From positions 21,676,001 through 21,740,000 of the forward strand of contig NW_024466599.1 in the NCBI RefSeq assembly GCF_017591425.1: a stretch of 64,000 nt of DNA, in the 5' to 3' direction. The stretch is from Ochotona curzoniae (taxonomy: Eukaryota; Chordata; Mammalia; Lagomorpha; Ochotonidae). The notes under the pieces were generated by a model. The model was not told the origin of the DNA and made no database searches. It was given only the letters and a program-made list of their open reading frames with translations. Positions 35,574 through 46,216 of the stretch are shown here, piece after piece; position 1 is the stretch's first letter, and the number at the start of each line of letters is the position of its first letter. Made by a program: the position numbers and the translations under genes.

Positions 35574-35814
35574 AATACATCTGTCTCCCTGCTTGTGATC
35601 TGGGAAAGCAGCAGAGGATGGTCCAAAGCCTTGGGACCCTGCACCTATGTGGGAGACCAGGACAAAGCTCCTTGTTTCAGATCATCTCAGCTCTGGCTGT
35701 TATGGCCACTGGAGGAGTGAACCAGGTGATGGAAAATCTTTATCTCTGTATCTCCTTTACTCTGTAAATCTGCCTTTCCAATTGAAGTAAATAAATAAAC
35801 CTTCAAAAAAAAAA
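35574..35814 (+). repeat. 5'-truncated C-type SINE in the EEF1A1 retrocopy 3' UTR
   Basis: The head is missing. Sequence runs from 'ctccctgcttgtgatctggg' to an 'aataaataaaccttc' plus A12 tail. Flanked by 'aagactgggga' (35,563-35,573) and 'aaggccaggga' (35,815-35,825), a diverged target duplication in EEF1A1 3' UTR sequence. Confidence 0.9.
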
Positions 35815-37246
35815 AAGGCCAGGGAAGGTGGTATTAGAGATAATATTCATTTAGCTATCTGAGCTTTCTGGCATGACTTAATGAGCTTGCCAGCCCCGCA
35901 CTAGGTTGATCATACACAGGTTATGTATGCGTACCACCAGAGAGGGGAGTGTCAGATAAACACTCTACACATCTGTACTTTCCAGAACCATGCCACAAGT
36001 ACAGTATCACTAGATTTCAAGATTTTAAGATCTTTCAACTTCCTACCAAAATGATCAGTTGAGCCAAAAGGATCAATGTTTTTCTTTGGACCAGTAAGCT
36101 TGCCAGCAATCTGAGCTGTATCTGACAATCCAGTACAGGGGCATAGCCAGAACTGGTTTGGCCTGGATTTAGTCCGGGAGAATCACCAGAGTACTGAAGC
36201 CAGCAACTCCTATTGGACGATTGTTTCTGCTGTCACTAGCAATGTTGCCACAACAGATATCTTTGAGAGATACTTTCCTGACACTGAAGCCCACATTATC
36301 CCTAGAGAGATTATCACTCAAACCATCATGGTGCATTTCAACAGCCTTGACTGCAGCTATCACGTTGACTCGATGAGGTTATCCTCATGCCAGGTTTGAG
36401 GACACTTGTCTCCACTTGACCCACGGGAATAGTACCGATGCCATCAATTTTGTAGATGTTCAGAGGGAACAGATGCAAAGGCTGCTCAGTTGGACAACTT
36501 GGTTGGAGGATACAATCCAGAGCTTCAAGCGGTGTGGTTCTACTGGCCTTGCCAACTTTGCAGGTGGCTCACCAACCTCAAACCAAGGTTCATTAGTCCT
36601 TGGCTCTAACACATTGTCAGCATTCCAATCAGACATGGATATAAATGCTACTGTGTTAGGGTTGTTGCCAATTTTCTAAATTAGGTGCTGACATCCGTAA
36701 TGATTTGCTCATATCTCTTTCAGCTAAAGGGTGTCTCAGTGGAATATATTTTGTTCATGCCAACAATTAGTTGTTTTATACCAAGGATGTAAGCCAGAAG
36801 TACATGTTCACGGTTTTCTCACTCTTGGAGAAGCCAGCTTCAAATTCACTGACACTAACAACAACAATCAAGACAGCAGAGTCAGCCTGCGATGTGTCTT
36901 TCTTCATGTTTGTGATAAAGTCTGTGTCCTAGAGAATTAGTAATAGTTACAAAATACTTGGTCTCAAATGTTCATAGGAAGATGTCAATGGTGCTACCAT
37001 GTTGATGCCTGTTTTCAGGTTGTCCAAGATCCAGGCATATTTAAAGGAACCCTTTTCAATATCAACAGTCTCATTCTCCAAGCTTTCAGTGGTTCTTCTG
37101 TCGGTGCCACCAAATTAAACAGAGAGTAGTTGTGTACATGGCCAAGTCTACATACCCAATAGCAAGATGTTGGTGTGAGTCTTTTCCTTTATTATTTAAC
37201 AGTGTTTTTTTTTTTTCACTAAGTCTATGTGCTGGAAGCAAACCCC

Positions 37247-38000
37247 CTAAATGAGATAAAGTCCATTATGGCTTTATAATTAAAAAATAGAAGGCAACTG
37301 GAAAAAGATGGTCAGTGCAAGCATGGAGAAATTGGAACTCTTCATACACTGCTAAAAAAAATGACAAATTGTGCAGCAACTTGGAAAATGGCTACTTGGC
37401 AGTTTCTTAAAAGTTATACATGGATTACTTCTCAGTCTTTTGGCTAAGATCAAGTGTAAAAGTTACACATGGACTTATACATCCTGTGATACGTAACAAG
37501 ATAACCGAGAGCCTTTATTTGCACAAAACTTAAACAAATAGTTACAGCAGCAGTATTCAAAACAGATTCAACATAGAAGCATCTAAGTGTCCATCAGCTG
37601 GTGAGCAGAGAAACAAAAGATGGTATTTCCATGCAGTGAAAGGAATGAGTAGGAATGAATATTTGATATATACTATAGCATGAATGAATCATGAAAATAT
37701 TATGCTAAGTCAATGTAGCATTAAAGCAAAGTCATATAATATATGATTCCATTTCTATGAAGGAGCAAGAACAGGAAAAAATGATGGAGACAGAAAGAAA
37801 ACTTGTGATTTTCTGTGATTGGGGAAAGGGAAGAATGGGGAATAACCACGATTTATAGCTTTTCTTCAGGATAATAAGCATATTTCCTAGAATGAGTGGT
37901 GAAGGTTGCACAACCTTGTTCATATTCTAAAATTTAATGAATAACATATTTAAAAATGTACATTTTATAATATGTGAATTATATCCCAATAAAAATTCAG
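37247..38000 (+). repeat. L1 ORF2 end and 3' UTR, segment 4
   Basis: 'gcatggagaaattggaactc', 'ttcatacactgcta', 'cttaaaagttatacatgg', 'catctaagtgtccatcagct', 'tgaatcatgaaaatattatg', 'tatgattccatttctatgaa', 'tgaaggttgcacaacc' and 'tgtgaattatatcccaataa' are the L1M ORF2 C-terminus and 3' UTR in order. It completes the element begun at 31,701. Confidence 0.88.
37424..37458 (+). pseudogene. RNU2P: U2 snRNA retropseudogene, first 35 nt only
   Basis: 31 of 35 bases match the 5' end of U2 snRNA, including 'cttttggctaagatcaagtg', the region just upstream of the branch-point recognition sequence. All four differences are transitions, and three of them fall at CpG sites in U2. The fragment begins exactly at U2 nucleotide 1. 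It is flanked by a 15-base target duplication with one mismatch, 'aaaagttatacatgg' (37,409-37,423) and 'aaaagttacacatgg' (37,458-37,472, sharing one A with the end). The host L1 contains this sequence once. It lacks the rest of U2 and its promoter, so it is not functional. Confidence 0.93.
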
Positions 38001-38049
38001 TTTACATATTTTGGCAAATATATATGCATATATAAGGTAATAAACAATG

Positions 38050-38545
38050 ATTTATAAAAAATATTCATAATACAGATAGTTAGCTGCTAAAGGGTTAATT
38101 TCTATATACAGAGTGACTAAACTGCTGAGAAGACTAACACACAATAAACGCAGAAAATTACATCAAAGTACAATTTGTAAAAAGACTTACACAAATGGCA
38201 TGGAATACGTTCAATTCACTGACAGTCATAGAAATCCAAATTAAAGTAACAATGAGAGATCTTTTTGTACCCGCCAGACTGGCAAAAATCAAAAGGAACC
38301 ATCTCGTCTATTGTTGGCAGGAATATGGGGAATAAAGTGTGCTCTCAAACACTGTTGGTTAGGATAGTCATGTCGTTGCAGCTATTCTGGAAGTGAGCAC
38401 GTATTACCCATTAATATTCAAAGCATATATATGCTCTCTGAATATGTCCCACATAAACAATATTGACAGTTTCTAAAGAAGTAGATAATATAGGCATATA
38501 TTGTTATTAAATTGGTTACTGATGTTTGTGGTAGCCACAAAGTGA
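38050..38545 (+). repeat. Old L1 fragment (L1ME-like ORF2 end)
   Basis: 'aaattaaagtaacaatgaga', 'gtacccgccagactggcaaa', 'attgttggcaggaatatggg' and 'tcaaacactgttggttagga' follow the order of the ORF2 C-terminal region of an L1ME-type element, different from the element that ends at 38,000. Confidence 0.75.
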
Positions 38546-38574
38546 ATAGACTGTGCACAGAACATTATTTGTGG

Positions 38575-38700
38575 CCATAATATCACATATTATTATAAGA
38601 CTGTATATGATATGATATATTATAACATTATAATAATGTTGTATATTATAATCATATTATATTATAATAAAATATTATGTGATCATAATAAAATATCAAG
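38575..38700. repeat. AT-rich low-complexity tract
   Basis: Almost pure A/T with repeated 'atatta', 'ttataataat' and 'aacattataataatgtt' inverted motifs. No gene. Confidence 0.85.
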
Positions 38701-38719
38701 TGGAAAACTATGAGAGGAT

Positions 38720-38830
38720 TTGCCCAAAAAAGTCCACGGATTTTATTAGACAAGAAAAGAAAAATGCAAAAAGCATTCCAGGGGGAAAAGTTTCTTCCAA
38801 AAGTTCATGAAAAATGGATATTATTTTTAA
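38720..38830. other. Possible degraded relative of the foldback MITE
   Basis: 'aaaaaagtccacggatttta' and 'cttccaaaagttcatgaaaa' resemble segments of the MITE at 21,337-21,531 at comparable positions. The inverted-repeat arms are not both evident, so this is weak. Confidence 0.3.
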
Positions 38831-39840
38831 AAAAATTGGAGGGACATCCAAGATAGCTGGATCATGGAAAAACTGACTGATTTCAGCCACATAAAGATGC
38901 CAGAAAACAAAGAAAGGTCCACATTCATAAGGAAGTGTTGGGGAAATTACAGTGGAGACTGGAGTAAGAAAGAAAACCCATCTGTACACTGCCTATAAGA
39001 AACACATTTTGGGCCCAGCGCAGTGGCCTAGCAGCTAAAGTCCTCACCTAGAACACGCCGGGATCCCATATGGGCGCCGGTTCTTATCCCAGCAGCTCCA
39101 CTTCCCATCCCGCTCCCTGCTTGTGGCCTGGGAATGCAGTCAAGGATGGCCCAAAGCCTTGGGACCCTGCACCAGCATGGGAGACCCAGAGGAGCTCCTG
39201 GCTCCTGGCTTCGGATTGGTTCAGCTCCAGCTGTTGCAGTCACTTGGGGGAGTGAACTATTGGGCAGAAGATCTTCCTCCCTGTCTCTCTTCCTCTCTGT
39301 TTATCTATCCGCCTTTCCAATAAAAATAAAATAAATCTTAAAAAAAAAAAAAAAAAGAAAAGCATCAAGTCTGACTCCAGGAACCTAGAGTTTCCTACAG
39401 ACTGGGGAGGATCATCACAGACAACTTGTTACTATGAAGTACACAAAGCCTTGGTGCTATTCACGAGTGGGTAGGGTATTTAGGTACTGAGAGCTCAGCC
39501 TAGGGAGCTGGATCACGGCACAGAGAAAGGCTGAGACTAAACCTACCAGGCAACGGGATTATCACCTCTCCAACATTGACAATGGAGATCTATCACACCC
39601 ATGTTGGCTGTCATTCCAGACTCTCACCCAACCCACAAACACTGGACAGACCTCCCTGGCCCCAACCAGCATAGACCTCTGACTATCTGCTAAAGGTACA
39701 GGCATTCCAGGAAGGGATAATGGCACATCTCCAAGAGCAAAACTTTTAGAGGAGATACCAATAAATGTTTACCAAGACACATATTTTAAAAGGAGAAATG
39801 CAATAAACATGAGCCAGGAACACCATACTACACCATATTA
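38831..39840 (+). repeat. L1 5' region (5' UTR to ORF1 start), split by a SINE
   Basis: 'ggagggacatccaagatagc' and 'aaaactgactgatttcagcc' start a LINE 5'-region-like stretch broken at 39,011-39,356 by a SINE. After it, 'gactggggaggatcatcaca' continues to about 39,840. Its placement directly upstream of ORF1-like sequence supports the call. Confidence 0.6.
39011..39356 (+). repeat. C-type SINE, fairly young
   Basis: Head 'gggcccagcgcagtggccta', 'catatgggcgccggttct', 'gctccctgcttgtggcctgg', 'ggaccctgcaccagcatggg', and an A-rich tail of about 18 bases. A likely diverged target duplication, 'aagaaacacatt' and 'aagaaaagcatc', flanks it. Confidence 0.93.
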
Positions 39841-39846
39841 CACTAT

Positions 39847-40172
39847 AGGGGTTGGCATTGTGGTGTGGCAGGTCAAGAAGAGATCTGAAAGGCTGGCATC
39901 CCATCTGGGCGATGGTTCATGTCCTGTCTGCTCCATCTGTGATCCAATTCACTTCCAACGGCCTGGGGTAAAAGCTGTGGAAGAAGGCCCAAGTGTTTGT
40001 GCCCCTGCTACCTCTGGAGGAGACCTAGAAGAAGCTCCCAGTTCCTGCCTTAAGCCTAGCTCAGTCATGGCCATTGTGGCCATCTGGAAATTGAACCAGT
40101 AAATGGAAGATCTGTCTCTGTCTTTCCTTCCCTCTCTGTAATTCTGATTTTCAAATAAATAGATAAATTGCA
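39847..40172 (+). repeat. Old C-type SINE
   Basis: 'ggggttggcattgtggtgtg', 'catcccatctgggcgatggt', 'gtgcccctgctacctctgga', 'ggccatctggaaattgaacc', and a 'caaataaatagataaa' tail. Confidence 0.87.
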
Positions 40173-40179
40173 AATATGA

Positions 40180-41340
40180 GATTAGGAATTCAAAACAATT
40201 CTTTTAAGATTACTCAAACACAAAAAAAGCAATTACAAGTGTTAAAGAAGTCCATACATGCATATAAAAGAAATTTGGCAAAAAATAGACATACTAAAGG
40301 AAAATCACATTGAAATATTAGATATGGAGAAATCAATATTTCAAATGTTAAAAAATAGTGGGAAATTTTAACAGATTCAGGGAGATAGAAGAAAGAATAT
40401 CTGAGCTAGAAATAAAATCTTTGGAAATATCTTAGACAACAAAAAACTTAAAAAGGAGAAAACAATATCTGAGATCCATGGGACAGAATCAAATATACAT
40501 GTTTTAGGAATCCCTGAAGCAATGGAAAAGCAGAATAATTTATAATGTTCAGTGAGATAGCAGAAATTTGCCTGGATTTAAAGAAAGATAGTGACAACCC
40601 AAGACAGGAAATATGCAAAATTCCTAATAGACACATTAAGAAAAAAGTTTCACCACAACACATTATTATAAAAGTTTCAAAAATAAAACTTGAAGAAAAT
40701 GCCTTAATATGTACAAGAGACATGTGCCAGATTATATTTAAAGGAACTCTGATTAGATTGATAGTTGATCTCTCATCAGAAACCCTACAGGCAGGCCTGA
40801 TACAATAGCAAAGTGGGTTAAAGACCTCGCCTTGAACACGCCAGGATCCAATAGGGTTGCCAGTTCTAATCCCAACAGCCCCGCTTCCCATCCAACTCCC
40901 TGCCTGTGGCCTGAGAATGCAGTTGACGGCCCAAAGCCTTGGGACCCTGCACCGGCATGGGAGACCTGGAAGAGGCTCCTGGCTTCAGATTGGCTCAGCT
41001 CCAGCCATTGCAGCTGCTTGGGAAAGTGAACCATTGGATGGAGGATCTTCCTCTCTATCTCTCCTCCTCTCTGCATATACGCCTTTCCAATAAAAATAAA
41101 TAAACCTTTAAAAAAAAGAAAAGAAAAGAAACCCTACAGGCTTGGAAAGAAAGATTTCTAGCTCCACTCCTAAAAGAAAAAAAAAAAACCTGTCAACCCA
41201 AGACATACCCAACAAAGCTCTCATTTACAAATGAAAGTGAAATAACTGTTCCAAAACAAACAGAATTGAAATAATTTGTCACTTCTCAGCCAGCCTTACA
41301 AATTATGCTTAAGAATGTGTGTAACACATAACAGAGAAAG
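40180..41340 (+). repeat. L1/HAL1-type ORF1 region, split by a SINE
   Basis: Before the SINE: 'ggagatagaagaaagaatat', 'tttaggaatccctgaagcaa', 'aatagacacattaag' and 'tcatcagaaaccctacaggc'. After it: 'ttggaaagaaagatttctag', 'aagacatacccaacaaagct' and 'ctcatttacaaatgaaagtg'. This order corresponds to the ORF1 RNA-binding protein region of HAL1/L1M elements. Many stops. Confidence 0.78.
40793..41126 (+). repeat. C-type SINE with perfect 15-bp TSD
   Basis: Head 'aggcctgatacaatagcaaa', 'ggttgccagttctaatccca', 'ggaccctgcaccggcatggg' and an A/G-rich tail. Target duplication 'agaaaccctacaggc' at 40,778-40,792 and 41,127-41,141 is perfect, and its two halves join into uninterrupted ORF1-like sequence. 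Confidence 0.96.
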
Positions 41341-42109
41341 ACGACCAAGAAAAGCTATTAAAAAAGATAAAGAATGTTATTGTGTAATTGTCTAAGGGAT
41401 CAATTCTACAGGAAAATGTGCTTATAACATAAGTGGATATACACACAACAACTTAGGAAATCTGGAAGAAATTGATTTCTGAACATACACAATTTACAAA
41501 AATTGAGGTACAAAGACACAGAAGAAATGAATAGATCAATAACCAAGGCTAAGATTGAATCATTAACAAAGAGCCTCCAAAACAAAGAAAAGTCAAGGAC
41601 TCGATTGCTTGACTGCTAACTTCTACTACATTTTTAAAGAAAAATTAAGCCAAATACTTCTTAAATTCTTCAAAACCACCAAAAGGGAGGGAACTCTTCC
41701 AAACTCATTTTATCTTAATTCTAAAATCAAAGATACAAAAAAGAGAGAGAAAACTACAGACCAATATCCCTGATTAACACAGATGTCACAACCCTCAAAC
41801 TGAATCCAACAACACATCAAAAAGATCACCCACACAGATCAAATGGGATTCATCACAGGCATGCAGGGATGGCTCAACACATGCAAATCACTAAAGAACA
41901 AAATCCATGTGAATATCTCCATAGATAAATAGGAAAAGATGTATTTAATCAACATCCTTTCGTGTCTGAAACACTAAGCAATTTGGATGTAGAAGGAACA
42001 CATCTAAACACAATATCTAACAAAGCCACAGTCAACATCCTGTGAATGAAAAAAATTAAAAGAATTTCTACAAAGATCCAGAAGGATGCCCACTCCCAAC
42101 ATTGCTATT
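41341..42109 (+). repeat. L1 ORF2, endonuclease mostly deleted, into reverse transcriptase
   Basis: A short endonuclease scrap ('gatatacacacaacaactta') jumps to 'aattgatttctgaacataca', 'aggctaagattgaatcatta' and 'gactaccaatatccctgatta'-like sequence, then 'atcaaatgggattcatcaca' and 'aggatgcccactcccaacat'. Most of the endonuclease coding region is missing. Confidence 0.78.
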
Positions 42110-43689
42110 TTTTTAATTATTTTATTTTGATAATCTTTACATAGATGGTTATGGCACAAAGGGTCAAGGGCTACAGGAAATTGGGTAAGACCATTGTTTC
42201 TATATTCTCTCTCTCTCTCTCTCTTTTTTCTGTATCTGGGGTAATAGGGTGGATAAAGGGAGAAGCCCCAAACAGCCTCCCACCCATCTCAGGGTCCCCG
42301 ATATGGGGCATGCTCCGAGGGTACTACTCAAGTGGCTTTGATAGTTCAACAGGTCTGAATTGCTACCAAGCTTGCCATTCCAAGCATGATGCAATCTCTC
42401 CAGAATCTACTGGCTGACATGGTCCACCTTAGAGTCTGTTTGCCATATTTTTACTGCCAACACATGGTTGGGGTAAATGATAAATTTATTCTGTCCTCCA
42501 TCCTCTACTGTGGTACCAGGTGTCCTCTGTAGGTTTCAATGGACTGACATATCTTCCATGTGCACCTGGATATGCTGTCCACTGCTCCGATTAAGCCTCT
42601 GAAGAGGCTCAGCTTTGACACATGTACTCCACGGTCAGACCATGGAACCTGCACCTCTCGTCATGGTTGGGGTTCTGAGATCAGCAGTTCAGTTTGGGGG
42701 ATCCTCAAAGAAACTTTGTCTGAGGTGAGCCCAGACCGAATTCTTGTGTGTGAATGCTAGTACAGGGTCTGGAACAGACCATCATCCAAATCAGCTTTTG
42801 CACATGCTGGTGGTTGCAATTGCTGTGTCAGTTCTGTTACCAGCCCTGTCTTCTACATGAACCAATCAGTCCAGCCTGATTCTGCCCACCACATTCTTGG
42901 CCCTCATGCAAACCAGTGGGAGCTGTAGCCTAGTAGAGGCAACTCTCAATAACCTTTACCAGGCCTGCCCCTGCCCTGGTTCTCTCGCTTGCCAGTATGT
43001 ACAGCAGATCGGTCCAGTCTGTCCCACATGCCATGCAGCTTTCCTACATAGGCAATAGGCTTTGAAGCCTAGTTCAACCCAATCAGCCCCACTATACATC
43101 CCACACACTTGCTGGTGGGCGCCATTCTGTCTAGCCACATGTGCCCCAGTCCTGGTTTTCATGCACTCCAGTTTGAGTAGTAACCCAAGAGAGAGGTGCC
43201 CACTATTTCCCTGTAGGGCCCATTCCCACTCCCAGATCTTTTTTTAAAAAGATTTATTTATTTTTATTACAAAGTCAGATATACACAGAGGAGGAGCGAC
43301 AGAGAGGAAGATCTTCTGTCTGATGATTCACTCCCCAAGTGAGCGCAACTGCCAGCACTGCACCAACTCGAAGCTGGGAGCCAGGAACTTCCTCCACCCG
43401 CGTGCAGAGTCCCAAGGCTTTGGGCCATCCTCAACTGCTTTCCCAGGCCACAGGCAGGGAGCTGGATGGGAAGCAGAACTGCCAGGATTAGAACCAGAAC
43501 CTGGATCATGCACTGTTTAGGTGATTCTGCAGTTTAACTTGACAGAATTAGCTCCCATTGCCAGCATCTACCAGCTGATGCTGTGGCAAAGCCCAACCAA
43601 ACACATCCACACTGGCTTGTGCATGTACCAGAAGGTACAGTCAGCCCAGCCTGGCTTTTCCCTGTTATAGCTCATATGAAGCCCACAGG
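42110..43689 (-). mobile_element. 5'-truncated LINE tail (probable lagomorph L1 3' UTR) insertion
   Basis: The insert starts with a T-rich run (A-tail in antisense, 'aaaataaaataattaaaaaa') and is bounded by a 15-base target duplication with two mismatches: 'cccaacattgctatt' (42,095-42,109) and 'tccaacattactatt' (43,690-43,704). The host L1 ORF2 rejoins across it. The body is GC-richer than any L1 ORF, holds a polypurine segment (antisense of the (TC)n at about 42,206-42,224), and has no coding frame above 90 codons, as expected for an L1 3' UTR. A SINE is nested at 43,239-43,516. Family name is inferred, not matched. Confidence 0.75.
43239..43516 (-). repeat. C-type SINE nested in the LINE tail
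   Basis: 'aaaaagatttatttattttt' tail, 'gaagatcttctgtctgatga', 'tgctttcccaggccacaggc', 'gagctggatgggaagcagaa', ending 'gaaccagaacctgg'. The tRNA-like head is missing or replaced after this point. Confidence 0.92.
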
Positions 43690-44426
43690 TCCAACATTAC
43701 TATTAAGGACAGTTCTGGAAGTTTTAACCAGAAAAAGAAGAGAAATCAAAGGAATACAAATTGGAAAAAAAGGAAGTCAAATTATCTCTGAGTGCAGAAG
43801 ACATGATTAAATACATACAGGGAAACCAAAAAACTCCAAGCAACAACTGAAATTCGAAAGACAATCTGACAAAGTTACAACATATTTAATCGACACACAG
43901 AATCAGTAATGTTTGTATGGGTAAACAATGCCAAGGCTGAGAAAGAACTTTTAAGACTTGTCCCATTCCCAATAGCTACAACAAATTTTAATATCTTAGG
44001 ATAAATTTAATGAAGAGCATGAAGGATCTCTAGAGTGAAAATCACAAAACATTAAGGAGAAAAACTACTTAAAACCAAAAAAAGAATCCTCCATGTTCAT
44101 AGATCGGAAGAATCAATATCCTCAAAATGTCTACACCATCCAAAGCAATTTAGATTCAATCAGATCCCCAATCAAAATACCAAGGACATTTTTCTCAATC
44201 TGGGAGAGAAACAATTCTAAAATTCATATGAACACACAAAAGATCCCAAATAGCCAGAGCAATCTTGAGCAATAGAAACAAAACTGGGGGCATCTCCATA
44301 CCAGTCTTCAAGATGTGGCACAGTGTTTGTATAAAACAACCTGGTATTGATCTAAAACTACACATGTGGACCAATGCAACAGAATAGAAACTCCAGAAGT
44401 GTATCCGCATATCCACAGCCAACTAA
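43690..44426 (+). repeat. L1 ORF2 continuation after the LINE tail
   Basis: 'agttctggaagttttaacca', 'gaagtcaaattatctctgag', 'cttaggataaatttaatga', 'aaaatgtctacaccatccaa', 'attcatatgaacacacaaaa' and 'ccaatgcaacagaatagaaa' are in ORF2 order from the catalytic segment to the thumb region. Confidence 0.87.
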
Positions 44427-44749
44427 CCTTTTTCAAATTTATTTATTTGCAAGTCAAATTACAAAGAAAGGAGGGAAAGACAGAAATCTTCCATCTGCAA
44501 ATTCATTCCCCAGATGGCCACAACATTCAGGGCTGGGTTAGGTCAAAGCCAGGCACCACTAGCATCATCCAAATCTCCCATGGGTGGCAGAGATCTGAGC
44601 ACTTGGGCCATCTTACACTGCCTTCCCAGGAATAATATTAGGGTACTGGATCAGAAATAGAATACCCTGGGACTCAAACTGGTGACCATATGGAAAGTTG
44701 GCACTGCAGATAACAGCTTGATGCACTGCACCACAGCACCAGCACCTAA
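44427..44749 (-). repeat. Old C-type SINE with TSD
   Basis: 'caaatttatttatttgcaag' tail, 'cagaaatcttccatctgcaa', 'gggactcaaactggtgacca', head end 'accacagcaccagcacc'. Flanked by 'gccaactaa' (44,418-44,426) and 'gtcaactaa' (44,750-44,758). Confidence 0.9.
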
Positions 44750-44758
44750 GTCAACTAA

Positions 44759-45577
44759 TGCTTTAAAAAAAACTTAAAATAATTTCTTGAAGAAAGAACA
44801 GTCTCTTCAACAAATCATACTGGGAAATTTGAATATCTACATGAAGAAGTATGCAGTAAGACCCCCTACCTTACCATCTATTCAAAAATCAACACACAAT
44901 GGATCAAGAACCTAAATGTAAGACTGAAACAAATTACTAGAATAAAATATAGAGGAAACACTGAAAGGTACTGGCATTAGGAAAAAGGTTTTGAAAAAAC
45001 CTTGGAAGCACAGGCAGTTAAACAAAAATCAGGCAAATAGAACTATATCAAGCAAAGAATCTTCTGCACAGCAAAGTAAACAGTCAACAAAATGAAGAGG
45101 AAACAGAATGGGAGAAAATATTTTCAAACTATGCCTCTGATAAAGAATTAATTTGCAGAATATGTAAGGAGTCCGAGAAACTCAAAACAACCAGTCCAGA
45201 TAAGAAATGGACAAAGGATATGAACAGGCATTTTTTAAAAGGTGAAATGCAAATGGCTAACAGACACATGATAAAATGCTCAGAATCACTCGTTACCAGG
45301 GAAATGCAAATAAATATCAGATTGAAGTTTCATCTCACCCCAATTAAGATGGCTATTATTCAAAACTCAAAACATAACAAATGCTGACAAAGATGCAGAC
45401 ACTGATGGTAGGAATGTAAATTGGTATAATAATTATGCAAGACAGTTTAGAGATTCCTTAGAAAACTAGAGTAGATACTTCATACACTCCAGCTTGCCCA
45501 AAAGAAATGAAATCAGCATATGAAAGAGATACTTGTATGCCCATGTTTTTAAGTAGTTCGATTAATAATATTTAAAA
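44759..45577 (+). repeat. L1 ORF2 C-terminal part
   Basis: 'agaacagtctcttcaacaaa', 'aatcaacacacaatggatca', 'aaatggacaaaggatatgaa', 'gggaaatgcaaataaatatc' and 'ccccaattaagatggctatt' continue ORF2 to near its end, where the next SINE lies. The 3' UTR of this element is not seen. Confidence 0.87.
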
Positions 45578-45907
45578 GGGCCTAGCATGATGGCCTAGCG
45601 GCTAAAGTTCTAGCCTTGAACACACCAGGATCCCATATGGGCACCAGTTCTAATCCCAGCGGTCCTGCTTCCCATCTACCTCCCTGCTTGTGGCCTGGGA
45701 AAGCAGTCGAGGACAGCTCAAAGCCTTGGGACCCTGTACCCACGTGGGGGACCTAGAAGATCTCCTGGCTCCCAGCTTCGGATTGGTACTGTACCAGCAG
45801 TTGAGGTCACTTGGGGAGTGAATCATTGGACAGAAGATCTTTCTTTCTGTCTCTCCTCCTCTCTGTATATCTGCCTTTTGAATAAAAATAAATAAATCTT
45901 AAAAAAA
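45578..45907 (+). repeat. C-type SINE, intermediate age
   Basis: Head 'gggcctagcatgatggccta', 'catatgggcaccagttctaa', 'ggaccctgtacccacgtggg', 'cacttggggagtgaatcatt', and an 'aaaaataaataaatc' tail. Confidence 0.93.
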
Positions 45908-46216
45908 TGTGGACCAAGGAATCCCAGAAAAGCAGACAAGATTAATCAATCACATACAAGGACACGGTCACAGCTTTTTCCAAGTGGTCATCCTTGATCT
46001 TGGTGGACAACACAGCCTGCCCTCTACATGTTCCTGCCTTCATCCTTCTTCTGTGAGTCAAGTCCATGACTCATTTCCACCACCCAGAGCTTCCAAATTT
46101 TCCCAGAGCACCCCACAGTCCTCCATTCCAAACCAGTGCTCTATTCTTGAATTCATGCTGGCAAGAGGTACTATCTCAAAATCCTATAGGAAAAGCTTTT
46201 TAAATGTATATGTTCC
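45908..46216. other. Unclassified DNA
   Basis: About 309 bases between two SINEs. A plus frame of 116 codons (45,909-46,259) crosses into the SINE and shows no family. Confidence 0.45.

Larger units (their letters stand above)
34952..37246 (-). pseudogene. EEF1A1P: EEF1A1 processed pseudogene, nearly full-length mRNA copy
   Basis: An intronless copy of the translation elongation factor 1-alpha 1 mRNA, antisense to the window. The coding part spans 37,195 (start) to 35,847 (stop position), about 1,349 bases against 1,389 in the gene. A surviving frame at 36,363-36,169 reads '[20 protein letters not shown]', matching EF-1alpha domain 2. The 5' UTR is present to about 37,246. The 3' UTR (35,846 leftward) reads 'aatattatctctaatacc' after the stop and continues to 34,952, matching the EEF1A1 rather than the EEF1A2 UTR as I recall them. 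The start codon is ATA, the nucleotide-binding loop region is frameshifted with an early TAG, and the 3' coding end has a deletion of about 40 bases. Two SINEs sit in the 3' UTR. It interrupts an L1. The tail is decayed ('ttaatttctttag', antisense) and the target duplication is unclear. Not translatable. Confidence 0.95.

Noticed and set aside
36169..36363. 64-codon frame with clear EF-1alpha similarity
   Set aside because: It is a surviving piece of the EEF1A1 processed pseudogene, which lacks a start codon and is frameshifted elsewhere. It is not a gene.
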